DNA from: an uncultured Oscillospiraceae bacterium
Lineage (GTDB): Bacteria; Bacillota; Clostridia; Oscillospirales; Oscillospiraceae
DNA length: 25,269 nt
NCBI GenBank assembly: GCA_900768135.1
Contig: CAAGBT010000036.1
Span: 1-25,269, forward strand
Direction: 5' to 3'
The stretch's first letter is position 1. Every line of letters starts with the position of its first letter. The position numbers were made by a program, and so were the translations under genes. Positions 7,263-15,235 of the stretch are shown here, piece after piece. The notes below the pieces were generated by a model that was not told the DNA's origin, made no database searches, and saw only the letters and a list, made by a program, of their open reading frames with translations.

Positions 7263-7670
7263 ATGACTCAGATCGCAACAGTTGAAAAAATTCTTTCCGC
7301 CGGTATGGCAGAAATCTCCGTTCCGCGAAAGTCCGCCTGCGGACATGACTGCGAGGAGTGCGCAGGCTGCGGCGTGTCCGGCACGTCTGTGCGCGCTGCA
7401 GCGCGCAACCCCATCGGCGCGAAAGCCGGGCAGAAGGTCGTGGTTGAAAGCAGCACGAAACGTCTGCTTGGCGTGATGCTGGCCGTCTATATTCTGCCGT
7501 TTGTGATGTTTCTGCTGGGGTACTTCCTTATGGAGGGGCTTGCCAGCGAAGGCGTGCGGTACGCTGTCGCGGTCGCTGCGTTCATTGCGGGGTTTCTCCC
7601 TGCAATCCTTTACGACCGCCATGTAAAGCGCACCGGCGCGCTGACCTTTACCATTGTCAGGCTGTTCTGA
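7263..7670 (+). CDS. RseC/MucC-like membrane protein with a four-cysteine N-terminus
   Basis: The 135-residue protein has a short cytoplasmic domain with Cys26, Cys30, Cys33 and Cys36 (C-x3-C-x2-C-x2-C). A domain ending in AGQKVVVE follows, then two membrane segments (about 68-90 and 98-118). This is the layout of the SoxR-reducing-system RseC family, in which the cysteines are thought to bind a redox cofactor. In clostridia such proteins are common, but their task is not settled. AAAGGAGAAAGC gives a clear ribosome binding site 27 nt after cdaR. The next gene begins 3 nt after its stop. Confidence 0.75.
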   Translation: MTQIATVEKILSAGMAEISVPRKSACGHDCEECAGCGVSGTSVRAAARNPIGAKAGQKVVVESSTKRLLGVMLAVYILPFVMFLLGYFLMEGLASEGVRYAVAVAAFIAGFLPAILYDRHVKRTGALTFTIVRLF

Positions 7671-7673
7671 GCG

Positions 7674-8582
7674 ATGTTCGGATATGTCAGGCCATCGAAG
7701 GCGCGGCTGAGCAGAACGGAAGAGGCGCGCTTTCAGCAGATCTACTGCGGGCTTTGCCATGTGCTTGGCAAAAAGTATGGTTTTGCCGCGCGTTTTGTTC
7801 TTAACTTTGATTTTACGTTCCTCGCCATTCTGCTTTCCGGAACGGAAGCGCCTCAGTGCGCAAAGAGCCGCTGCGCAGTGCATCCCTGCAGAGCGCAGTG
7901 CATAGCCGCGCGGACTGCCGCGCTCGATGCGGCGGCAGACCACAGCATTGTGCTTGCCTGGTGGCAGCTGCGCGACCATATTGCGGATCACAGCTTTTTG
8001 AAAGGCCTTCCTTACCGGCTGGCGGCGCTGCTTCTGCGCGGAGCCTACCGGAAGGCAAGACGCTGCGTTCCGGAATTTGATAAGGCGGTGCAGCGACGCC
8101 TGGCCGAACTGGGCGAGCGGGAGCGGGAGCGCTGCGCTTCGCTCGATGCGGCGGCAGAGCCGTTTGCCGCGCTGATGGCAGATATTGCCGAATGCGTGGA
8201 GGATGAGACGCAGCGCCGCGTGATGAGGGAGATATTCTACCATCTGGGCCGCTGGATCTACCTTGTGGATGCGGCGGATGACCTTGAAAAGGATTTTCGC
8301 TCCGGCTGCTATAATCCGCTGCGCTGCCGTTACGCGCTGGAGGATGCGCAGCTTTCCGAGCGGTGCAGGCAGGATATCGCATTTTCGCTCGATCTTTCCG
8401 TTCACCGGATGGCAAGCGCTTACGCGCTGCTTCCGCGCGGCGCGTGGTCGGGCATCCTGGACAGCATTTTTTACGAAAGCTTTTATGGTATTGGCGCCGC
8501 CGTGCTGAACGGCACTTACCACAAGCCCCCGCGCAGAATACACTTTCGCACCAAACCAGAGGAAAACGAGGAAACTGTATGA
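7674..8582 (+). CDS. DUF5685-family protein, function unknown
   Basis: The 302-residue product begins MFGYVRPSKARLSRTEEARFQ, followed by YCGLCH (Cys25, Cys28) and a second cysteine group at Cys62, Cys67, Cys72 and Cys76. This is the DUF5685 pattern and suggests metal or Fe-S binding. The remainder is predicted mostly helical, with no membrane segment and no catalytic motif I recognise. The start is 3 nt after the RseC-like stop and has only a weak ribosome binding site, so it likely depends on upstream translation. Its stop overlaps the next start by 4 nt (ATGA). Constant linkage to a J-domain protein suggests that the two act together, which is inference. Confidence 0.65.
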   Translation: MFGYVRPSKARLSRTEEARFQQIYCGLCHVLGKKYGFAARFVLNFDFTFLAILLSGTEAPQCAKSRCAVHPCRAQCIAARTAALDAAADHSIVLAWWQLRDHIADHSFLKGLPYRLAALLLRGAYRKARRCVPEFDKAVQRRLAELGERERERCASLDAAAEPFAALMADIAECVEDETQRRVMREIFYHLGRWIYLVDAADDLEKDFRSGCYNPLRCRYALEDAQLSERCRQDIAFSLDLSVHRMASAYALLPRGAWSGILDSIFYESFYGIGAAVLNGTYHKPPRRIHFRTKPEENEETV

Positions 8583-9202
8583 ACGACCCCTATCAGATTC
8601 TGAATATTCCGCCAACGGCGACTGACGAGGAGGTCAAGCGCGCTTACCGGGACCTTGCCCGCAAATATCATCCGGACAACTACCATGATAATCCGCTTGC
8701 CGATCTTGCGCAGGAAAAGATGAAGGAGATCAACGAAGCTTACGATCAGATTCAAAAGCAGCGTAAGGCTTCCTCTGCTGCTGCGCAGGGCTATGGCGGC
8801 GCTTCTTATGGCGGCTACGGCGGCTCCGCTTATGGCGGCGGGCTTCAGCAGGTCCGGCTTGCGATCAGACGCGGCGATATTTCGCTTGCCGAGCGTCTGC
8901 TTGTGGCGGTCGGCAATCACGATGCAGAATGGAACTTTCTGATGGGAGTCGTCTGCTCGCGGCGCGGGTGGATGGATGAAGCCAAGCGCTATCTGGAGAC
9001 AGCTGTGCAGATGGAGCCGAACAATATGGAATACAGCAACGCCCTTTCTGCGCTTACGGGCAACGGCTACCGTCCGGAGGGATTCCGCACGTTCCGTACC
9101 GGCAGCTTTGACGACAATACCTGCCTGCGCTGCTGTGCGGCGTGGTCGTGCTGTACGCTGTTCAGCGGCGGCGGATGCTATTTTCTGCCCTGCATTTACT
9201 GA
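8579..9202 (+). CDS. J-domain (DnaJ-like) protein with Cys-rich C-terminus
   Basis: The ATG overlaps the DUF5685 stop. The 207-residue protein has an N-terminal J domain with the essential HPD at 31-33, needed to stimulate Hsp70 (DnaK) ATPase. A Gly/Tyr-rich linker follows (about 78-98, repeats of YGG). Next come two or three TPR-like helices (QQVRLAIRRGDISLAERLL, MDEAKRYLETAVQMEPNN), and the last 27 residues contain seven cysteines (LRCCAAWSCC...CYFLPC). It lacks the DnaJ zinc-finger repeats, so it is a specialised co-chaperone rather than DnaJ. The cysteine tail and the cysteine clusters of both upstream proteins suggest shared metal handling, but no function is known. Confidence 0.75.
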   Translation: MNDPYQILNIPPTATDEEVKRAYRDLARKYHPDNYHDNPLADLAQEKMKEINEAYDQIQKQRKASSAAAQGYGGASYGGYGGSAYGGGLQQVRLAIRRGDISLAERLLVAVGNHDAEWNFLMGVVCSRRGWMDEAKRYLETAVQMEPNNMEYSNALSALTGNGYRPEGFRTFRTGSFDDNTCLRCCAAWSCCTLFSGGGCYFLPCIY

Positions 9203-9205
9203 CGG

Positions 9206-9242
9206 GGCAGCCGCATCGCTGCCGGAGGAGAGATTGCTCCGG
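9206..9242 (+). other. Two small stems between the J-protein gene and yicC
   Basis: GGCAGC/GCTGCC (9206-9211 with 9218-9223) and CCGGAG/CTCCGG (9222-9227 with 9237-9242) overlap by two bases. No T-run follows, so this is not a convincing terminator. Confidence 0.3.
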
Positions 9243-9261
9243 GAGGGGCATAATATATGAT
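9234..9261 (+). promoter_or_regulatory. Possible promoter of the yicC-rsgA block
   Basis: TTGCTC (9234-9239) and TATGAT (9256-9261) are 16 bp apart, just before the yicC ribosome binding site. The match is moderate and the 5' leader would be only about 12 nt. Confidence 0.35.
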
Positions 9262-9279
9262 AACAGAGGAGAGAAAATC

Positions 9280-10167
9280 GTGGTCAAGAGCATGACAGGC
9301 TATGGGAGAGCCAGAAAGACGCTGTCCAACCGGGATATCACCGTGGAGGTGCGCAGCGTCAACAACCGCTATCTCGACTGCACGGTGAAGCTGCCGCGCG
9401 CTTACATTTTTGCCGAGGATGCCATCAAGGGCCGTGTGCAGAAAGCAATTTCCCGGGGAAAGGTCGATGTGTTTGTCACCATCGACTCCACCGGAGCGGA
9501 TGAAGAGGTCGTTACGGTCAACGAGAGCCTTGCCCGCAGCTATCTTGAAGCGTTCCGGAAGCTTTATGAGCTTGACGGTGGAAATTATATCAAAAAGCAG
9601 TCCTATGCGGCAGATCTTGCCCGCATTCCGGACGTGCTGACCGTCACGAAAGCGGAAGAGGATCTTGAGTCCATCGGTACAGACATCTGCACCGTTGCGG
9701 ACGAGGCGCTCGCCGCCTATAACCGGATGCGCGCAACGGAGGGGGAAAAGCTCGCAGCGGACATTGCCGGGCGTCTCGATACCATTGAAGCGCTTACCGG
9801 TATGGTCGAGCAGCGCTCACCGGAAACGGTGCGCGAATACCGCGAGAAGCTCACCGCTCGTATGCAGGAGGTGCTGCAAAGCACCACGATCGATGAAAGC
9901 CGCATTCTGACTGAGGCGGCGATCTATGCAGATAAGATTGCCGTGGACGAGGAGACTGTGCGTCTGCGTTCCCACGTTTCCCAGCTGCGCGATATGATCC
10001 TTTCAGATGAGCCGATGGGGCGCAAGATGGATTTCCTGATCCAGGAGGTCAATCGAGAGAGCAATACGATCGGTTCCAAGTGCAATGATGTCGCCATTGC
10101 CCGCAGCGTGATCGCACTCAAAGCGGAAGTTGAGAAGATCCGTGAGCAGGTGCAGAACATTGAATAA
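9280..10167 (+). CDS. yicC: YicC-family endoribonuclease
   Basis: The start is taken as the GTG at 9280, because VKSMTGYGRA matches the invariant N-terminus of the family and AGAGGAGAGA lies just upstream. The frame is open further upstream but without family similarity. The 295-residue protein has EVRSVNNRYLDC near 25-36 and the conserved C-terminal block RKMDFLIQEVNRESNTIGSK. YicC proteins have been shown to be endoribonucleases involved in small-RNA and mRNA turnover; the B. subtilis member is YloC. It heads a gene order (yicC-remA-gmk-rpoZ) conserved across Firmicutes. Confidence 0.9.
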   Translation: MVKSMTGYGRARKTLSNRDITVEVRSVNNRYLDCTVKLPRAYIFAEDAIKGRVQKAISRGKVDVFVTIDSTGADEEVVTVNESLARSYLEAFRKLYELDGGNYIKKQSYAADLARIPDVLTVTKAEEDLESIGTDICTVADEALAAYNRMRATEGEKLAADIAGRLDTIEALTGMVEQRSPETVREYREKLTARMQEVLQSTTIDESRILTEAAIYADKIAVDEETVRLRSHVSQLRDMILSDEPMGRKMDFLIQEVNRESNTIGSKCNDVAIARSVIALKAEVEKIREQVQNIE

Positions 10168-10179
10168 GGGGAGCGAAGC

Positions 10180-10437
10180 ATGAAGCTGCTGAATATCGGT
10201 TTTGGCAACATGGTGTCCGCTGAACGGCTGATTGCCGTTGTCAGCCCCGACAGCGCGCCGATCAAGCGCCTGATCCAGGAGTCGCGCGAGCGCGGAATGC
10301 TGATCGATGCGACCTACGGACGCAAAACGGCGTCGGTATTTATCATGGACAGCGACCATGTGGTGCTGAGCGCCATCGCTGCCGAAAAGCTGATCGCACG
10401 GCTGGGCGTGGAGACGATTAGCATGGAGGAGGCATAA
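10180..10437 (+). CDS. remA: Extracellular matrix regulator RemA (DUF370)
   Basis: RemA is a small DNA-binding protein that in Bacillus activates matrix and osmoprotection operons by forming ring-like oligomers that wrap DNA. The 85-residue product has the family-wide MKLLNIGFGNMV start, SPDSAPIKRLIQESRERGMLIDATYGRKTASVFI and a VVLSAIAAEKL end. It sits in its usual place between yicC and gmk, 12 nt after yicC and 4 nt before gmk. The target genes in this organism are unknown. Confidence 0.92.
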   Translation: MKLLNIGFGNMVSAERLIAVVSPDSAPIKRLIQESRERGMLIDATYGRKTASVFIMDSDHVVLSAIAAEKLIARLGVETISMEEA

Positions 10438-10441
10438 GAAA

Positions 10442-11035
10442 ATGTATAAGGGCAAGACTTTTATTATCTCCGGGCCGTCCGGCGTTGGAAAGAGTACGGT
10501 ACTCAAGGAGTTGTTCAAGGATCGTGACGACCTGTATTTCTCCGTTTCCGCCACAACGCGCGCGCCTCGTCCCGGCGAGGTGGACGGCGTACACTATCAT
10601 TTTACCGACGTTGATCATTTTCAGCGCCTTATTTCGGAGGATGCGTTTCTTGAATATGCCGAGTATGTGGGCAATTTTTACGGCACGCCGAAAAAGTTTG
10701 TCGATGAGGCGATGGAGCAGGGAAAGGACGTTATCCTGGATATCGAGGTGCAGGGAGCACTTCAGGTAACAAGCAAGCGCCCTGAGGTCGTGCGCATCTT
10801 CATTGCGCCGCCGAGCTGGAAAGCCCTCGAGGAGCGGCTGACCGGCCGCGGAACCGACAGCGCGGAAAAGGTGCAGAAGCGCCTTGTTCGGGCAAAGGTA
10901 GAGCTGCAGACGGCCAATACCTATGATTATTTTGTGATCAACGATACCGTCGAGCGGGCTGTACGCGAACTCAACGCCATCATGCTCGCCGAGCATTGCA
11001 AGCCAGCCGACCGCATGGCGATCCTGTCTGAATAA
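10442..11035 (+). CDS. gmk: Guanylate kinase
   Basis: Gmk converts GMP and ATP to GDP and ADP, feeding GTP and (p)ppGpp pools. The 197-residue protein is of normal length. The P-loop GPSGVGKS lies at 11-18, the GMP-binding SATTRAPRPGEVDGVHYHF follows at about 36-54, and the lid carries RGTDS. The start is 4 nt behind remA, so translation is probably coupled; GGAGGAGGC in the end of remA can serve as the binding site. Confidence 0.96.
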   Translation: MYKGKTFIISGPSGVGKSTVLKELFKDRDDLYFSVSATTRAPRPGEVDGVHYHFTDVDHFQRLISEDAFLEYAEYVGNFYGTPKKFVDEAMEQGKDVILDIEVQGALQVTSKRPEVVRIFIAPPSWKALEERLTGRGTDSAEKVQKRLVRAKVELQTANTYDYFVINDTVERAVRELNAIMLAEHCKPADRMAILSE

Positions 11036-11079
11036 ACTGTCATTTAATATAGCCGAAAGGCAGAAGGAAGTAATGTATT

Positions 11080-11292
11080 ATGATGCTTTATCCCGCAATG
11101 AGTACGCTCAACAAGTACATTGAAAACCGGTATCTGCTGGTCAACGTGGTGGCGCGCCGCGCCCGCCAGATCGCTGAGCAGGCAGACGAAGAGGGCTATC
11201 CGCTGAACGAGAAGCCGGTCACCACGGCGATCAATGAGGTCGCCGCCGGCAAGATCAGTGCTGCCGGCATCGACACTACCATTGCAAGGTAA
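11080..11292 (+). CDS. rpoZ: RNA polymerase omega subunit
   Basis: The 70-residue protein matches omega: a short N-terminal MLYPAMSTLNKYIENRYLLVNVVARRARQIAEQA followed by KPVTTAINEVAAGKI. Omega aids beta-prime folding and RNA polymerase assembly. GAAGGAAG lies upstream of the ATG at 11080, and a second ATG is the next codon. It follows gmk by 44 nt, as in most Firmicutes. The gene usually found next, coaBC, is missing and priA follows 29 nt later. Confidence 0.92.
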   Translation: MMLYPAMSTLNKYIENRYLLVNVVARRARQIAEQADEEGYPLNEKPVTTAINEVAAGKISAAGIDTTIAR

Positions 11293-11321
11293 AAGAGAAC
11301 AACGCGGAAAGGGGAGACTGT

Positions 11322-13790
11322 ATGGCAGAGAAACTACTTGCTCGTGTCGCGGTCTCTTCTGTTCCGTTTGCGGCTGACAGGCTTTATACATACCTGGTTC
11401 CGGAAACGCTTGCCGGGTGTGCGGAGGAGGGACGGCGCGTGATGATCCCCTTCGGCAAGGGGAACCGGCGCACGGAGGGCTTCCTGATGGAGCTGCGGCG
11501 CGAGGCTGCGACAGCGCCGCTTAAGCCGCTTGACGCCGTGCTGGACAGTGCGCCGCTGCTTTGCAGTAAAGATATTCGCCTTGTCAGGTGGATGAAGGCG
11601 CGCTACTTCTGCACCTATTACGATGCGCTCAAAGCGCTGCTGCCTGGCGGCATCTGGATGCAGAGCCGCGAGATCTGGCGTTTGCGCGAGGAAGCCGATG
11701 CCGGGGAAGCACTTGCTTCCACCGCGCCGGACTCGCTGGAGGAAACGCTGCTGCGCGCCATACTTGGCGCGGGCGGTGCGGAACGATCCGTACTGGAGGA
11801 GCTGGGCGGAGGAAAGACGACAAGAACGCTGCGCGCCATGGAGCAGCGCGGGCTGATCGTGTGCGAGACGACGGTGAAGCAGCGCCTCAGCGACAAAACA
11901 GTTCGGATGGCGCAGCTTTGCGTCAGTGCAGAGGACGCGCTGGCCGCTGTAGCGCCCAAGCGCCGCAGCGCGCCGGTACGTTATGCGGTCATCGAACTGC
12001 TCAGCCGCGAAGGGATGCTCTCTGTTGCTGAGATCGGCTATTACACCGGGGCGACAATGCAAACGCTGCGCGGACTGGAAAAGGCAGGACTTATCGCCTT
12101 TTTTGAGCAGGAACGGCTGCGCGTCACCGCATTTGACAACACAGTAAAGGCGGATCCTTTTACACTGAACGCGGAACAGCAGGCTGCGTTTGACGGCCTT
12201 TGCACTTTGCTTGAGCAAAAAGGCGGCAGCGCCGCGCTTTTGTATGGCGTAACGGCCAGTGGGAAGACGCAGGTCTATCTCAGGCTGATTGAAGAAACGC
12301 TCCGGCGCGGCAGAAACGCAATACTGCTTGTACCGGAGATCGCGCTCACACCGCAGATGATGCAGAAATTCACCGCGCAGTTCGGGAGCGGCGTTGTGAT
12401 GCTGCACAGCGCGCTTCCAATGACAGAACGCTATGATCAATGGAAGCGCATCCGTCGCGGCGAGGTGCGGGTGGTGATCGGCACGCGCAGCGCAGTATTT
12501 GCGCCGCTGCCGGAGCTGGGACTGATTATTCTCGACGAGGAGCAGGAGAGCAGCTATCAGTCGGAAAACCCGCCGCGCTATCATGCGCGGGATATTGCGC
12601 AGTTCCGCTGCGCGCAGAACGATGCGCTGATGCTGCTTGGCTCGGCAACGCCGACAATAGAAACGGCATATTACGCAAAGCGCGGACGCTATCAGGTGTT
12701 TTCACTTTACAAGCGGTTTAACGACCTGCCGCTGCCGGAGGTGTTGATCTCCGATATGCGGCAGGAGCTGCGGGAGGGAAACGAAGGCTCGCTCGGCGCG
12801 GCGCTGCGCGCCGAACTGAGCGGAAACCTTGCACGGGGGGAACAGAGCATTCTGTTTCTCAACCGGCGCGGCAGCGCGCGGATGCTGCTGTGCGGCGAGT
12901 GCGGCAATGTGCCGCAGTGTCCGCGGTGCAGCGTACCGATGACCTACCACTCCGCAAACGAGCGGCTGATGTGCCACTACTGCGGACATTCGGAAGCGGC
13001 GCTGGAGCTGTGCGGCGAGTGCGGCGGACGGATGAAGCGCGTGGGGTTCGGCACGCAGAAGGTGGAGCAGGAGCTTGCCGCGCTGTTTCCGCAGGCGCGA
13101 GTCCTGCGGATGGATGCTGATACGGTAGGACCTGCGCATGGACACGAGGCGCTGCTGCGGGAATTTGCCGAAAAGAATGTCCCCATTCTCCTTGGCACGC
13201 AGATGGTCGCCAAGGGGTTGGATTTTGAAAATGTAACGCTTGTCGGCGTGCTGGACGCCGACCTGTCGCTCTATGCGCAGAATTATCACGCCGCTGAGCG
13301 TACCTACAGCCTGCTGGCGCAGGTCGTTGGCCGCGCAGGACGCGGACAGCGCGCAGGGCGTGCTGTGATCCAGACCTATCATCCGGAGAATGAAGTGATC
13401 CGTGCCGCTGCAAAGCAGGATTACGGAGCGTTTTACCGCAGCGAGCTGCGCCTGCGGCGTCTGCGGCGCTATCCGCCGTTCGCAGATCTTTACACGTTGA
13501 CGGTCTCCGGCAGCGAGGAGCTGCGCGTTATTGCCGCCGCGCGCGTACTGTGCGATGCGCTGCGGATCGACAGCGAAAAAGAGCCGCTTCGCTCGCTCGA
13601 TACAGAGGTGCTTGGCCCTGCCGGCGCGCCGGTGGTAAAGGTAAATAACCGCTACCGCTACCGGGTATACCTCTGCGCACAGCGCAGCGCCGTGCTGCGC
13701 CGGGTGATCAGCGGATATCTGCTGGCATTTTACACAAGAAAGGAAAACCGCGGTCTCGACATTTTTGCCGACTGCAATGCTTTACAATAG
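11322..13790 (+). CDS. priA: Primosomal protein N' (PriA helicase)
   Basis: PriA recognises stalled forks and D-loops and reloads the replicative helicase. The 822-residue protein has the N-terminal DNA-binding part, a Walker A motif GVTASGKT (309-316), a Walker B/motif II at 405-408, SATPT (441-445), and eight zinc-binding cysteines at 524, 527, 533, 536, 551, 554, 564 and 567. Motif V GTQMVAKGLDF and motif VI QVVGRAGRG follow. Motif II reads DEEQ instead of the usual PriA DEEH, and Walker A has Ala where most PriA proteins have Gly. DEEQ is tolerated in related helicases such as Mfd, so the protein is probably active. GGAAAGGGGAG precedes the start. Confidence 0.95.
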   Translation: MAEKLLARVAVSSVPFAADRLYTYLVPETLAGCAEEGRRVMIPFGKGNRRTEGFLMELRREAATAPLKPLDAVLDSAPLLCSKDIRLVRWMKARYFCTYYDALKALLPGGIWMQSREIWRLREEADAGEALASTAPDSLEETLLRAILGAGGAERSVLEELGGGKTTRTLRAMEQRGLIVCETTVKQRLSDKTVRMAQLCVSAEDALAAVAPKRRSAPVRYAVIELLSREGMLSVAEIGYYTGATMQTLRGLEKAGLIAFFEQERLRVTAFDNTVKADPFTLNAEQQAAFDGLCTLLEQKGGSAALLYGVTASGKTQVYLRLIEETLRRGRNAILLVPEIALTPQMMQKFTAQFGSGVVMLHSALPMTERYDQWKRIRRGEVRVVIGTRSAVFAPLPELGLIILDEEQESSYQSENPPRYHARDIAQFRCAQNDALMLLGSATPTIETAYYAKRGRYQVFSLYKRFNDLPLPEVLISDMRQELREGNEGSLGAALRAELSGNLARGEQSILFLNRRGSARMLLCGECGNVPQCPRCSVPMTYHSANERLMCHYCGHSEAALELCGECGGRMKRVGFGTQKVEQELAALFPQARVLRMDADTVGPAHGHEALLREFAEKNVPILLGTQMVAKGLDFENVTLVGVLDADLSLYAQNYHAAERTYSLLAQVVGRAGRGQRAGRAVIQTYHPENEVIRAAAKQDYGAFYRSELRLRRLRRYPPFADLYTLTVSGSEELRVIAAARVLCDALRIDSEKEPLRSLDTEVLGPAGAPVVKVNNRYRYRVYLCAQRSAVLRRVISGYLLAFYTRKENRGLDIFADCNALQ

Positions 13791-13808
13791 AGAAAAGAGG
13801 AAGAGATT

Positions 13809-14312
13809 ATGGCGATTCGTACCATCCGTGAAAAGGGCGACCCCTGCCTGACAAAGGTCTGCCGTCCGGTAACAGAGTTCAACGCCCGGCTGCACCAGCT
13901 TCTGGACGATATGGCAGACACGCTGGCGGAAGCAGGCGGTGTGGGTCTTGCTGCTCCGCAGGTTGGCATCCTGCGCCGCGTCTGCATTGTGGAGGACGGG
14001 CAGGGAGAGATCATTGAGCTGATCAACCCTGAGATCATCAAGACTGAGGGTGAGCAGACGGGATTGGAAGGCTGCCTGAGCGTACCGGGGAAATATGGCA
14101 TTGTCACGCGCCCGATGGTGGTATGCGTCCGTGCGCAGGACCGCTTCGGGACGACCTTCGAAGTTGAGGACGAGGAGCTGACCGCACGCTGCTTCTGCCA
14201 TGAGATCGAGCATCTTGACGGTCATCTCTACACGGAACATTGCCGGGTCCTTACGGATGAGGAGCTGGAGCAGTATATTCGGGAACACGAAAAGGAGCTG
14301 GACGGGGAATGA
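13809..14312 (+). CDS. def: Peptide deformylase
   Basis: Def removes the formyl group from the N-terminus of new proteins using a bound Fe or Zn ion. All three motifs are present in the 167-residue product: GVGLAAPQVG (44-53), EGCLS (87-91, metal ligand Cys89) and CHEIEHLDG (130-138, ligands His131 and His135, catalytic Glu132). GAGGAAGAG precedes the start, 18 nt after priA. It overlaps fmt by 4 nt (ATGA), linking formylation and deformylation genes. Confidence 0.97.
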   Translation: MAIRTIREKGDPCLTKVCRPVTEFNARLHQLLDDMADTLAEAGGVGLAAPQVGILRRVCIVEDGQGEIIELINPEIIKTEGEQTGLEGCLSVPGKYGIVTRPMVVCVRAQDRFGTTFEVEDEELTARCFCHEIEHLDGHLYTEHCRVLTDEELEQYIREHEKELDGE

Positions 14313-15235
14313 GGATCGTCTTTATGGGGACGCCCGGCTTCGCGCGGACGATTCTTGAGCGGCTGGTGGCCGACGGTCACGATGTGCGCGGCGTTTTTAC
14401 GCAGCCGGATAAGCCGCGTAACCGAAATAAGGTCACGCCCTCTGCTGTAAAGGAATATGCGTTGACAAAGAATATTCCGGTTTTTCAGCCGGTCAAGATG
14501 CGCGATGGAACGGCGCTTGCCGATTTGCAGGCGCTGCACCCCGAACTTGTGGTCGTGGCCGCCTATGGGCGCATCCTGCCGGAGGAAATGCTGGCCGTGC
14601 CGCCCATGGGCTGCATCAATGTACACGCATCGCTGCTGCCGAAATACCGTGGGGCTGCGCCGATCAACCGGGCTATTCTGAACGGAGACCGGGAGACCGG
14701 CGTGACGATCATGCATATGGCAAAGGAATGCGATACGGGCGATATGATCCTTGCCCGGAAAATGCCCATTCGGCCGGATGAGACGGCGGAGGAACTGTTT
14801 GAAGAGCTTGCGGCGCTGGGGGCGGATGCGCTCGCCGAGGCGATCGTGCAGATCGAAAACGGCACGGCCGCGCGAACGCCGCAGAACGAGGCGGAGGCAA
14901 CCTATGCGCCCATGCTCTCGCGCGAGCTTTCGCCGATCGACTGGACGAAGAGCAGCGTGCAGATCATCGATCAGATCCGGGGATTGATCCCATGGCCCTG
15001 CGCCACGGCGCATATCTGCGGTGCAAACGCCAAGATATTCCGCGCCGTACCGCTTGGTGAAACAGATGATGCCGCCGGCACGCTGCGCGCGGCAAGGCAG
15101 GGAATTGAAGCCGCCTGTGGAGATGGGAAGAGCATCCTCATTACCGAGCTTCAGAGCGACGGCGGAAAGCGCATGGCGGCAAGCGCCTATCTGAACGGAA
15201 AGCGCATTGCCGCAGGGACGGTGCTGAATGCGTGA
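14309..15235 (+). CDS. fmt: Methionyl-tRNA formyltransferase
   Basis: Fmt formylates initiator Met-tRNA with 10-formyltetrahydrofolate. The 308-residue protein begins MRIVFMGTPGFA and has the folate-site signature INVHASLLPKYRGAAPI (Asn104, His106) and Asp142 in KECDTGDM. The C-terminal tRNA-binding domain starts near residue 205 (SPIDWTKS). Its ATG overlaps the def stop, and its end overlaps the rsmB start by 8 bp, so these three are translated as a coupled set. Confidence 0.96.
   Translation: MRIVFMGTPGFARTILERLVADGHDVRGVFTQPDKPRNRNKVTPSAVKEYALTKNIPVFQPVKMRDGTALADLQALHPELVVVAAYGRILPEEMLAVPPMGCINVHASLLPKYRGAAPINRAILNGDRETGVTIMHMAKECDTGDMILARKMPIRPDETAEELFEELAALGADALAEAIVQIENGTAARTPQNEAEATYAPMLSRELSPIDWTKSSVQIIDQIRGLIPWPCATAHICGANAKIFRAVPLGETDDAAGTLRAARQGIEAACGDGKSILITELQSDGGKRMAASAYLNGKRIAAGTVLNA

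Noticed and set aside
7236..8615. Minus-strand open frame of 459 codons opposite the RseC-like and DUF5685 genes
   Set aside because: The composition is that of a frame shadow, with no ribosome binding site and no family motif.
8790..8845. Short TATGGCGGC repeats as a tandem repeat or CRISPR-like array
   Set aside because: They encode the Gly/Tyr-rich linker of the J-domain protein, in frame, and have no spacer structure.
9206..9242. Terminator between the J-domain gene and yicC
   Set aside because: Two short stems exist but no T-run follows; listed only as small stems.
11334..12584. Minus-strand open frame of 416 codons opposite priA
   Set aside because: Shadow of priA, with no start signal and no motif.
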